DNA of 11,743 nucleotides, taken from positions 1-11,743 of the forward strand of contig JAEORG010000301.1 in NCBI GenBank assembly GCA_016841005.1. The letters run 5' to 3'. Below are positions 1 to 6,296 of the stretch, in pieces (position 1 is the first letter of the stretch; each line of letters starts with the position of its first letter). The DNA is from Candidatus Thorarchaeota archaeon. Lineage in GTDB: Archaea; Asgardarchaeota; Thorarchaeia; Thorarchaeales; Thorarchaeaceae. The notes under the pieces were generated by a model. That model searched no databases. It saw only the letters and a list, made by a program, of their open reading frames with translations, and was not told the origin of the DNA. The position numbers and the translations under genes were made by a program.

Positions 1-1
1 G

Positions 2-1111
2 GGACGAGGGGCAGTTTATGACCTCGTTCGAAACGACAAAGTCGAACAAGTGATTGTAGCTGATATTAACGAAAAGCTGGCAAAGGATTTAGCCAAAGAA
101 ATGGGGCCAAAAGCAACTGCAGAAAAGGTAGATGCGAAAGACAAATCCCAGCTATCTGCTGTTTTTTCCAAGGTGGATTCTGTTATCAGCTGTGTTAGCT
201 ACACCGTGAACAAACTACATACTGAAGTTGCTATTGATTCAGGGACTCATATGTGTGACTTGGGCGGAAATCTAAATATTGTCAATGAACAGATCGAAAT
301 GCATGATAAAGCAAAATCTGCTGGTATAACAGTTGTTCCAGATTGTGGTCTCGCACCAGGGATGGTAAGTGTGCTTGCTCGTGCTGGAATTGAATGTCTA
401 CAACGTGCTGAAGATGTTCGGATAAGAGTTGGCGGACTTCAACAAGAACCTCGTCCTCCTTTGAACTATGCATTGATATTCGCAGTTGAAGGTCTCATCA
501 ATGAATATATTGAACCCTGTATGGCTCTCAGAGATGGAAAAATTGTCTATGAAGAACCTCTTGTTGGATTTGAACAAGTAGAATTTCCTGAACCTTTTGG
601 CACACTTGAGGCTTTCAACACATCTGGTGGGACCTCAACTCTTCCGTTGACCTATGAAGGAAAGATCAACAATCTTGACTATAAAACGCTAAGATATCCT
701 GGTCATGGACACAAGATGTGGTGTCTCATGAAGCTTGGACTCATGGATAGTGAGGTTCAAGACTTTGATGGTGTGAAGATTGCGCCTCGTACTGTTCTTG
801 AACGTCTCTTGGAACGCAATCTTCCGCAAACTGGAAAAGATGCTACGCTTGTGCGAGTTACTGTTTCTGGATGGAAGGGAACGGAATCTCGTCAAATCAT
901 CTATGAGTTGATTGATTACTTCGACGATGAGAGCGGATTGACTTCTATGATGCGAACAACATCATTTCCAGCGGCAGTCACAGCTGTGATGTCAGCTGAT
1001 GGAACAATCACCGAGCGCGGAGTGCTGACACCTGAAAGATGTATTCCACCTGACCCCTACATCAAAGCTCTACAAGAAAGAGGTCTCGATATAGTTTTGA
1101 AGGAAGTGTGA
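2..1111 (+). CDS. Saccharopine dehydrogenase / lysine 6-dehydrogenase-like oxidoreductase (5' end cut by window)
   Basis: A probable cytosolic NAD(P)-dependent amino-acid dehydrogenase of the saccharopine dehydrogenase superfamily. The frame is open from base 2, giving 369 residues, and starts inside the Rossmann glycine loop (GRGAVYDLV), so only the first strand and start codon are missing. An acidic residue ending the second strand (VIVADIN) follows, as expected for a nucleotide-binding fold. The stretch MCDLGGN, then PDCGLAPGM, is typical of the lysine 6-dehydrogenase branch (oxidative deamination of the lysine epsilon-amino group), whose members are about 385 residues long. Saccharopine or carboxynorspermidine dehydrogenase activity remains possible, because these relatives share the fold and substrate choice cannot be read by eye. 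A GTG at 50 lies inside the Rossmann region and is not the real start. The gene ends with TGA, and no same-strand gene is closely coupled to it. Confidence 0.85.
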   Translation, partial: GRGAVYDLVRNDKVEQVIVADINEKLAKDLAKEMGPKATAEKVDAKDKSQLSAVFSKVDSVISCVSYTVNKLHTEVAIDSGTHMCDLGGNLNIVNEQIEMHDKAKSAGITVVPDCGLAPGMVSVLARAGIECLQRAEDVRIRVGGLQQEPRPPLNYALIFAVEGLINEYIEPCMALRDGKIVYEEPLVGFEQVEFPEPFGTLEAFNTSGGTSTLPLTYEGKINNLDYKTLRYPGHGHKMWCLMKLGLMDSEVQDFDGVKIAPRTVLERLLERNLPQTGKDATLVRVTVSGWKGTESRQIIYELIDYFDDESGLTSMMRTTSFPAAVTAVMSADGTITERGVLTPERCIPPDPYIKALQERGLDIVLKEV

Positions 1112-1180
1112 CCAATAATCAGGAGCTATGCTCTCTAGCTATACACAGAATTGGTTAGATTTGCTTTGAACCAAAGGGCC

Positions 1181-1187
1181 TTTTATA
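1181..1187 (+). promoter_or_regulatory. TATA-like box before the spacer inverted repeat
   Basis: TTTTATA preceded by a purine-rich stretch (AAAGGG). An archaeal TATA box centred near 1184 would start transcription about 26 nt downstream, near 1210. That is where the 5' arm of the inverted repeat begins (1209). The coincidence supports a short independent transcript. No mapped start site is available, and TATA-like strings are common in AT-rich spacers. Confidence 0.35.
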
Positions 1188-1203
1188 CAGAATACAATGA
1201 CAT

Positions 1204-1283
1204 GTTGGGAGCCGCAGAAAAGTGAAGAATTAGTATTCACATCTTCTTCTTTACCCGTGATCTCCGTACCCAACTGCGGCTCG
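1204..1283 (+). ncRNA. Candidate structured RNA with a 9-bp closing stem and possible pseudoknot
   Basis: GAGCCGCAG (1209-1217) is the exact reverse complement of CTGCGGCTC (1274-1282), enclosing 56 nt. Inside the loop GTGAA (1222-1226) can pair with TTCAC (1236-1240). GTTGGG (1204-1209) is also complementary to CCCAAC (1269-1274). The two arms therefore occur in the order A-B-A'-B', which allows either a pseudoknot or two competing pairings. The element is GC-rich within an AT-rich spacer, sits about 25 nt after a TATA-like box, and is followed by pyrimidine-rich runs (CTTTCTC; T6 at 1320-1325) that could end transcription. It does not fit tRNA, C/D or H/ACA models. A 9-bp repeat alone can arise by chance in a window this long, so this is a candidate only. 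It could instead be a 5' leader of the small ORF at 1330. Confidence 0.35.
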
Positions 1284-1329
1284 CACCTTTCTCAAATACT
1301 TCTTATGCATATCAGGTTATTTTTTACGT

Positions 1330-1443
1330 ATGTTTTCTAAAGCCGTACGTATTATATTAGCAATAATTATGCTTATCATAGGCTTAGTTGTCTTTTTCCT
1401 ATTCTACTTACGATTGACCATGGGGCCTGTTCCTATCACATGA
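1330..1443 (+). CDS. Small single-pass membrane protein (37 aa), hypothetical
   Basis: ATG to TGA, 37 codons. The protein has a short basic N-terminus (MFSKAVR), then about 20 uninterrupted hydrophobic residues (residues 8-27, ending FLFY), then LRLTMGPVPIT. This is the layout of a one-helix membrane miniprotein, but I recognise no family. The ribosome site is weak: AGG about 13 nt upstream of the ATG. The ORF lies alone between the inverted-repeat element and the TATA-like box of the threonine ammonia-lyase, on the same strand. AT-rich DNA can give hydrophobic ORFs by chance because T-rich codons encode Leu, Ile and Phe. Existence is therefore uncertain and conservation would decide it. Confidence 0.4.
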   Translation: MFSKAVRIILAIIMLIIGLVVFFLFYLRLTMGPVPIT

Positions 1444-1461
1444 TTTCTAATTGGGAGTAAT

Positions 1462-1468
1462 TGTTATA
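1462..1468 (+). promoter_or_regulatory. TATA-like box for the threonine ammonia-lyase gene
   Basis: TGTTATA, centred near 1465, lies 30 nt before the GTG at 1495 and 39 nt before the ATG at 1504. The expected start of transcription, near 1491, would give a leaderless or very short-leader mRNA. That agrees with the lack of a recognisable GGAGG ahead of either start. Confidence 0.4.
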
Positions 1469-1503
1469 CGCAAAAAAAATCTAGAATGGTCTGAGTGTTA
1501 AGT

Positions 1504-2727
1504 ATGACTGGGTTTGAAGATATCTATTCAAAGATTCTAGATGCAAGAGAAGTTTTGAAGGGCATTGCCCATGTGACGAGACTGGACATGTCTTCAACAT
1601 TTTCTCGATTGACTGGCGGTGAGATATATCTTAAGCTTGAGAACCTCCAAAAGACTGGGTCATTCAAAGTTAGAGGGGCGACATACGCGATGTCTCAACT
1701 CAGCGATGACGAGAAGAAGGCAGGTGTCATTGCAGCCTCTGCAGGGAATCATGCTCAAGGAGTAGCATATGCTGCAACAAGATTAGGTCTTAAATCAACA
1801 ATAGTCATGCCCATCTTCTCACCGATTGCTAAGATACATGCGACACAGGGATATGGTGCTGAGGTAATACTTCATGGTGCAACGTTTGATGATGCGCTAG
1901 CTCATGCATTAGAAACAGCCGAGAATACTGGTGCAACTTTCTTGCATCCCTTCAATAACGATGACGTGATAGCAGGACAGGGTACTATTGGCCTAGAGAT
2001 TCTAGACGATTTACCTGATGTAGACTTAGTTGCTATTCCTGTTGGAGGTGGAGGTATCTCCACAGGTATTGCTGTTGCAATTAAGGAGCAGAGGCCAGAG
2101 GTGGAAATCTATGGCGCAGAAGCTTCAACTGCTGCATCTATGCTTGCATCTCTTAAGGCTGGAAAGGTCACAACTGTGACAGATTTAGATACTGTATGTG
2201 ATGGGATTGCAGTAAAGACGGTTGGAGAGAAGCCTTTCAGAATTGCAAAGGAACTTCTGGCTGGTAGTGTTTCAGTTGAGGATCTAGAGGTTACTCGTAC
2301 ATTGTTCCTTCTATTAGAGAGAGCAAAAATTGTCGTAGAGCCAGCAGGATGTGTTGCGTTATCTGCATTCCAACATGGAAAAATTGATGTCAAAGGGAAA
2401 AAGGCGGTCGCTGTTCTTTCAGGTGGAAATATCGATATGTCTTTCATGGCACGCCTTGTTGAGAAAGAACTCTACAGACTTGGAAGATCCGTAAGACTGA
2501 AGGGTACAATCTCTGACCGAGTAGGTAGTCTAAACAAAGTAATCGAACTAGTTGCTGAATCAGGAGTAAGTGTAATAGAGCTAGATCAGGACCGTTATGA
2601 TCCTGACATTGCTCCAAATAAAACAGACCTAACAATGATCTTGGAAGTTCCTGACGAGAGTGCAGTCGAAAAACTTCTCAGGTCATTCGATGAGCACGGC
2701 TTCTCATTCCATCGGTTTGAAGACTAA
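1504..2727 (+). CDS. ilvA: Threonine ammonia-lyase with C-terminal ACT domain
   Basis: A PLP-dependent lyase converting L-threonine to 2-oxobutanoate and ammonia, the entry to isoleucine synthesis or to threonine catabolism. From the ATG at 1504 the protein has 407 residues. The PLP lysine is K55 in GSFKVRGA, the substrate-loop motif SAGNHAQG is at 79-86, the glycine-rich phosphate cup GGGGIS is at 181-186, and SGGN is at 307-310. Residues from about 328 to the end form an ACT-like regulatory domain (DRVGSLNKV at 338-346). The length of about 400 residues and single ACT domain match the shorter TdcB-like form rather than the 510-residue two-ACT IlvA. Serine may also be used. A GTG at 1495 would add three residues. 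With a TATA-like box near 1465, either start gives a short or absent leader. The stop overlaps the convergent hydrolase gene by 4 bp. Confidence 0.92.
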   Translation: MTGFEDIYSKILDAREVLKGIAHVTRLDMSSTFSRLTGGEIYLKLENLQKTGSFKVRGATYAMSQLSDDEKKAGVIAASAGNHAQGVAYAATRLGLKSTIVMPIFSPIAKIHATQGYGAEVILHGATFDDALAHALETAENTGATFLHPFNNDDVIAGQGTIGLEILDDLPDVDLVAIPVGGGGISTGIAVAIKEQRPEVEIYGAEASTAASMLASLKAGKVTTVTDLDTVCDGIAVKTVGEKPFRIAKELLAGSVSVEDLEVTRTLFLLLERAKIVVEPAGCVALSAFQHGKIDVKGKKAVAVLSGGNIDMSFMARLVEKELYRLGRSVRLKGTISDRVGSLNKVIELVAESGVSVIELDQDRYDPDIAPNKTDLTMILEVPDESAVEKLLRSFDEHGFSFHRFED

Positions 2728-4472
2728 ATGAGCGGTATGCTAGAGATCGCAACCCATGCCCAGATGAATGCACTAATGAAAATTGCAGGCCAGGGATTCT
2801 GAATCTCTTGAGCAGTCCACGCAATAAGAATAGTTGTCAAAGTTGATACTATAGTGAATAACATCAAGAGTAACCCAAGCAATACCATCGAACCAGCGAT
2901 AAAGCCTAGTATAGTTGTAACAGAAACAATGAAGACCGACCATAACGCCGCCACACCAAGTCTGCCAATTGCAGAAAAAATGATGTTCTTCGTGAATGTA
3001 TTACTACCCCATTCCCTGCTATCAACGAGTATTCCACGAATCCATGCAGTTTCAGCAATGTAATAGGGGATTGCAACTATCATCAAAATGATAATATTCG
3101 TCACCCTTATTCCAACCGGATATCTGACCATCTGAAAGATAATCCACGGTTGCATCGATTCAGGAATTCCTCCGAGTGCCATCCATCCTACGAGCCAATA
3201 GATTACAATAATAGCCAGTAAGGCACCTCGAAGGATGTCTTTTACTAGTTCTTTAGGTTCTCCAAATCGGATTCCTGCGGCATGGAACGAGTTTAGCATC
3301 TGTTCTTTTCCAAGACCAACTCGGAGTGTTACTATTGCTGTTATTGTGAAAAAGACAAAGAATAGAACAAGTCCTGTTGCAAACATTGAGTTAGGCCAGT
3401 AGACATGCAAATTCTCAAGATGATACGTGATTGAGGACGAGGCACTAAAGAGGAGAACAACAGCAGTTCCCAGTACTGCACTGATAATCATTGATCTCTT
3501 GATTGATTCAGGTTCAGTTTTAGTAGAAACAGGTTTCGGTCTGATTCGCTCAGGTAACACCGAGTTGAGAATCATGACTAATGGTAGGACTGAAAGTAAC
3601 AACGCGAAGACTCCACTTGCCATCGCGAATGATTTGTATCCAAATACTTGGTCATTAAGGTCTCTTGTGTGTGCCAATTGATCAGTTCCTTGAAGCGCTT
3701 GTACCATCCATGAACATGCTTCTGCGACAATTGTACCATCAATAGCTTCGAATACATGATCCGTTGGAGCTGTTCCAACTCGATACGCTGATTGATTCTC
3801 AAAAGAACCGTAGGTGACTCCGGGTTGAATTTCCTCTAATCCGGATGCTGCTTCTATTGTTTCCAAAGCATCCTCGACAGAGATCATTTCATCTAACTCA
3901 CCCATTGCTATCATGAGATTTCCTGGAAGGTGAGTAATCTTTCCGAGGCCCATATCAGCAACTCCCCCAACAGCTGTGTAGGCAAAAGGCGCATTAGTAA
4001 AGTTCTGCATTTCGACGGCTACTTGAAATCCTAATGAGTGTGTGAGGACTCCGTAATGTGTACTGTTGACCTCAGGCCAAGCCTGTACGTATTCAACTGC
4101 TGCTAACAAATCCAATGCCATGTTTTCAAAATCATCGATGATGAAGGGCAGCATCGAGTCTCCATGACCAGGTAAATCTACTGAAACGACTGTGAAATTT
4201 CTTCTTGCCAGTTCTATGTTAAATGAATACATCCCTTCTTTAGAACCCGCCACTCCATGAGCTGTTAGTACTAGTGGTAACGGGCCATCGTAAGTAGTAG
4301 CTCTTGGTTTGTAGACCATGAAATTAACAGTTCTCCCTGGTTCTCTCTCAATCGAGAACCTCTCAACCTCAAGTTCTCCTAAACCTCTATCTGTTGACCA
4401 TGATAGATAAAGCGATGATGCTATCACGATTGAGAGTATAAATAATGCAAAGTATTGAGGAGTCTTATTCAC
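2724..4472 (-). CDS. Surface alpha/beta-hydrolase fused to a multi-pass CPBP-like membrane domain
   Basis: A 582-residue protein. One N-terminal helix (residues 7-25) precedes an alpha/beta-hydrolase domain (about 40-270), predicted outside the cell, then about eight membrane segments (281-580). Hydrolase features are the oxyanion loop HGVAG (72-76), DLPGHGDS (99-106), nucleophile S146 in THSLG, acid D194 in GELDEM and H239 in TDHVF, so the triad appears intact. The elbow has Thr in place of the usual first Gly. In the membrane part, ETAWIRG (474-480) resembles the EExxxR motif of CPBP/CAAX-type proteases. The ending NPWPAIFISAFIWAW (559-573) resembles the last CPBP helix, with the expected His and Asn replaced by Ser and Trp. 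I infer a catalytically degenerate CPBP-like domain carrying an active esterase or peptidase-like head; the substrate is unknown. The start is GTG, with GGAG (4481-4484) 8 nt upstream. It follows its paralogue by 66 nt. Confidence 0.8.
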   Translation of the reverse strand: MNKTPQYFALFILSIVIASSLYLSWSTDRGLGELEVERFSIEREPGRTVNFMVYKPRATTYDGPLPLVLTAHGVAGSKEGMYSFNIELARRNFTVVSVDLPGHGDSMLPFIIDDFENMALDLLAAVEYVQAWPEVNSTHYGVLTHSLGFQVAVEMQNFTNAPFAYTAVGGVADMGLGKITHLPGNLMIAMGELDEMISVEDALETIEAASGLEEIQPGVTYGSFENQSAYRVGTAPTDHVFEAIDGTIVAEACSWMVQALQGTDQLAHTRDLNDQVFGYKSFAMASGVFALLLSVLPLVMILNSVLPERIRPKPVSTKTEPESIKRSMIISAVLGTAVVLLFSASSSITYHLENLHVYWPNSMFATGLVLFFVFFTITAIVTLRVGLGKEQMLNSFHAAGIRFGEPKELVKDILRGALLAIIVIYWLVGWMALGGIPESMQPWIIFQMVRYPVGIRVTNIIILMIVAIPYYIAETAWIRGILVDSREWGSNTFTKNIIFSAIGRLGVAALWSVFIVSVTTILGFIAGSMVLLGLLLMLFTIVSTLTTILIAWTAQEIQNPWPAIFISAFIWAWVAISSIPLI

Positions 4473-4480
4473 TGTTAGGT

Positions 4481-4484
4481 CTCC
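4481..4484 (-). promoter_or_regulatory. Ribosome site fixing the GTG start of the hydrolase-membrane fusion
   Basis: GGAG on the minus strand, 8 nt before the GTG at 4472. It supports this non-ATG start, which also gives a well-formed N-terminal membrane helix. Confidence 0.55.
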
Positions 4485-4538
4485 AAATTACTCGACCCCT
4501 CAGTATTTTTGAAATAAAGTAATCGGTTTCACTGTTTT

Positions 4539-5471
4539 TCAATGCTGGCGTTTTCGGAACTCTACAATAGCTACTACTCCTAAAAGAAATCCGCTTCCAA
4601 GAAGAACATCACTTATGACTCCCTCAGTAACGATTGAGTTTGAGATATTTTCAACTGTATCAAGGCTTTCATCTGCATAATCATCTGAATGGAGTGTCCC
4701 CAAAACCCAATCCACTGATGTATCAATAACTTCATGGTCACTCAGGTTTACTTGTGTACTCTGAAGTATGAGCGACCCTGATGCATTCCCCAAGGAGAGG
4801 TTTCCATAGTCCTGCCCAATGCATGCACAGGTCAAATTATCTCGCCATTCTACAACATCCAATACCTCTAGATTCTCAGGTGTGGAAACTAATAGCAGAT
4901 TTCCATCATAGATTCTAGCTGCTTGATCCCATTCTGAATCGTATCCAATTGTCACAATTGCACTTGGATGTACTGATAGAAAATTCATTGAAAAGGCTAT
5001 ACTAGCGGATGTTGCATCAGCAATAACTGCATAATCAAATGCGATATTGCTATAGGTATCCCTTAGATATGCCATCACATCACCCAGCTGTCTTCCTTTC
5101 CATGTCACATTGGAGAAATCCAATTCCTCCGGAAGTGAGATGGAAATAACTACCATGTTTCTTCGAGCAAGCTCAATATTCAATGCTGCAAGATTTTCAG
5201 GTGATTCTCCCAGCTTTTGTAATGTGATAACAACTGGGTAAGTAGATGCTGAAGACATCGCTGGACGATAGAGTGTAAAAGGAAGAGTCATCAGTGGGTC
5301 ATCAATTAATGCACAGCATCCAGACACATATGGTGTATCTACGGTAAGATGTTCAACTATCACTGTGCCATTCCCTGTTGCGGCTGCCCAGCCAAATCCT
5401 GTTGAAAGAAGAAACGCAATGATGGATAGTATGGCAAGTGGAGCTACTCTATTCACTAATTCAGACTCCAT
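4539..5471 (-). CDS. Surface-anchored degenerate alpha/beta-hydrolase (pseudo-enzyme), paralogue of its neighbour
   Basis: A 310-residue protein with an N-terminal helix (about 11-30), an ectodomain, a C-terminal helix (about 288-304) and a basic tail (RKRQH). NIELARRN (98-105) is identical to residues 85-92 of the next gene's product, and the flanking strands match (FTLYRP/FMVYKP, VVISISLP/VVSVDLP). These show a shared alpha/beta-hydrolase fold. The catalytic signatures are changed: HGVAG is replaced by QKLGE, the nucleophile elbow THSLG by ADATS, and GELDE by TPENL. The histidine region is kept (SDHEVID, H246). I infer loss of hydrolase activity and a binding or partner role, perhaps with the adjacent active paralogue. 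Several N-x-S/T sequons (such as 121, 212, 224 and 275) fit an external, glycosylated domain. The ATG start has no clear ribosome site. Confidence 0.72.
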   Translation of the reverse strand: MESELVNRVAPLAILSIIAFLLSTGFGWAAATGNGTVIVEHLTVDTPYVSGCCALIDDPLMTLPFTLYRPAMSSASTYPVVITLQKLGESPENLAALNIELARRNMVVISISLPEELDFSNVTWKGRQLGDVMAYLRDTYSNIAFDYAVIADATSASIAFSMNFLSVHPSAIVTIGYDSEWDQAARIYDGNLLLVSTPENLEVLDVVEWRDNLTCACIGQDYGNLSLGNASGSLILQSTQVNLSDHEVIDTSVDWVLGTLHSDDYADESLDTVENISNSIVTEGVISDVLLGSGFLLGVVAIVEFRKRQH

Positions 5472-5497
5472 GAAAATAGACGTGAATTCTTAGTTCT

Positions 5498-5509
5498 AGA
5501 TAAAATAAG
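5498..5509 (-). promoter_or_regulatory. Possible TATA box for the pseudo-hydrolase gene
   Basis: The minus strand reads CTTATTTTATCT, centred about 33 nt before the ATG at 5471. Transcription would begin about 5-10 nt before the start codon, consistent with the absence of a Shine-Dalgarno sequence there. If real, the two hydrolase genes form a unit separate from the upstream solute-binding gene. Confidence 0.3.
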
Positions 5510-5530
5510 GTTCATGGTATAGGAACTACA

Positions 5531-5788
5531 CTAATAATTATCAGAACGGTTATAATAGAACTCAAACAGTCTTCTCTTCTCTCTCTCTATGAGTATGGTT
5601 AACACAATAATTCCTCCTAAAGAGAATGGAAGAGCATTCACCGAAGAGCGGCACCATAATGCTCGAAGTGGTGGATTTGGGTCAACAAGAAAAGACATGC
5701 AATCATAAATTGATAGTACAAAAATGACAGAGATAAGTACCAAGATTTTTCTTACAAGTCTTTTTGCCCTACCCAATTCTTCAACCAT
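5531..5788 (-). CDS. Small two-helix membrane protein (85 aa), translationally coupled
   Basis: I recognise no family. From the ATG at 5788 the product is 85 residues: a basic start (GRAKRLVRK), a first hydrophobic segment (14-35), an external loop with DPNPPLRALWC, a second segment (51-69) and a basic tail (EREKRRLFEF). Charge places both ends inside the cell. The frame is open up to 5863 (110 aa), but GGAGG (5797-5801) lies 8 nt before the ATG at 5788. That ATG overlaps the TGA of the upstream solute-binding gene (5781-5783) by 8 bp, a typical coupled start. The ribosome site is inside the last codons of that gene. Its expression is thus linked to translation reaching the C-terminal part of the upstream frame, which matters because that frame carries an internal stop. 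A partner role for the solute-binding protein is inference. Confidence 0.6.
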   Translation of the reverse strand: MVEELGRAKRLVRKILVLISVIFVLSIYDCMSFLVDPNPPLRALWCRSSVNALPFSLGGIIVLTILIEREKRRLFEFYYNRSDNY

Positions 5789-6290
5789 CTTCAAATCCTC
5801 CATATTCCGAAGTCTGATTCTCATTAAATTGGGAACTTTGCTCGTTATTCCATTTAGAAACACTTCTGTTATCGATTATTATTGCCAAGCCAATCACCAA
5901 AATAATCCCTAAAATTATACCTCCTACAAAGGCTATCTCGATGTAGATTGGAATACTTGTAGTGGTACCTATTCGCCACATATGATAGAAATAGAGGTCT
6001 CTCATAGGATTGAATACATATCCCACAAGGTTCTCGTGTTGAACGTGAAAATTGGTTTTCTGATAACAGAAAATGTATGCATCGTGTTCTATGATTTCAG
6101 TTTGAATATCATCATAAAGCTGCTCACGTTCTGAATCATCTATGGTACTCGCAGCAGCATTAACAAGTTCGTCTACTGTTGGCGCATCCCACCCATCAGA
6201 GGATCCCAAACCCATTCGAGCAGCCTGAAATCCTGTACTTAGTGTAAATGGATGAATGTAATAATCTGGATCTGCATAATCCGGAATCAA
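5781..6290 (-). pseudogene. C-terminal part of family-5 solute-binding protein, after in-frame TGA
   Basis: This is the continuation, in the same frame, of the solute-binding protein upstream. The only break is the TGA at 6294-6296, followed by one GCT codon and the TTG at 6290. The segment starts in the conserved PDYADPDYY block and runs through helices typical of the SBP_bac_5 C-terminal lobe (SEREQLYDDIQ, 53-63 of this part). It ends with a membrane helix (about 115-139) and a hydrophilic tail. A C-terminal anchor is common for archaeal binding proteins. The TTG has no ribosome site before it, so independent translation is unlikely. No further stop or frameshift occurs in 169 codons, and codon use looks normal. 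The mutation is therefore recent, or the base is an assembly error, or the stop is read through. The last codons carry the ribosome site of the next gene. Confidence 0.8.
5797..5801 (-). promoter_or_regulatory. Strong ribosome site inside the solute-binding gene
   Basis: GGAGG on the minus strand, 8 nt upstream of the ATG at 5788. It decides the short 85-residue start over longer in-frame ATGs at 5803, 5824 and 5863. Confidence 0.6.
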
Positions 6291-6293
6291 AGC

Positions 6294-6296
6294 TCA
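6294..6296 (-). other. In-frame TGA splitting the solute-binding protein
   Basis: The minus strand reads CAC TGA GCT TTG ATT CCG. Codon 508 of an otherwise continuous frame of 678 codons is TGA. The flanking residues (FLIYH, then ALIPDYADPD) line up with the uninterrupted family block, typically a short hydrophobic strand, Gly/Trp, then DYPDPD. A single change from TGG (Trp), CGA (Arg) or TTA (Leu) would explain it. Other genes here end at TGA and encode Trp with TGG, so a general TGA-to-Trp code is excluded. Confidence 0.85.

Noticed and set aside
1222..1263. C/D-box guide RNA: GTGAAGA and GTGATCT resemble C boxes
   Set aside because: No CTGA D box occurs at the needed positions, and a 9-bp terminal stem is not typical of these RNAs.
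1209..1285. tRNA gene: 74-nt span closed by a GC-rich stem
   Set aside because: The T-arm consensus (GTTCRA), D-arm and an anticodon stem in the right place are absent, and no CCA follows the 3' arm.
1197..1340. 47-codon ORF (ATG at 1197) running through the inverted-repeat element
   Set aside because: It has no ribosome site, shows no recognisable domain or membrane pattern, overlaps both arms of the stem, and runs into the start of the 37-codon ORF in another frame.
5786..5863. Longer start (110 aa) for the two-helix membrane protein
   Set aside because: GGAGG lies 8 nt before the internal ATG at 5788, and the extra residues overlap the solute-binding gene and have no ribosome site.
6288..6296. 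TTG at 6290 as a genuine start of a separate 169-aa gene
   Set aside because: No ribosome site precedes it, and the segment begins in the middle of a conserved solute-binding domain in the same frame as the upstream part.
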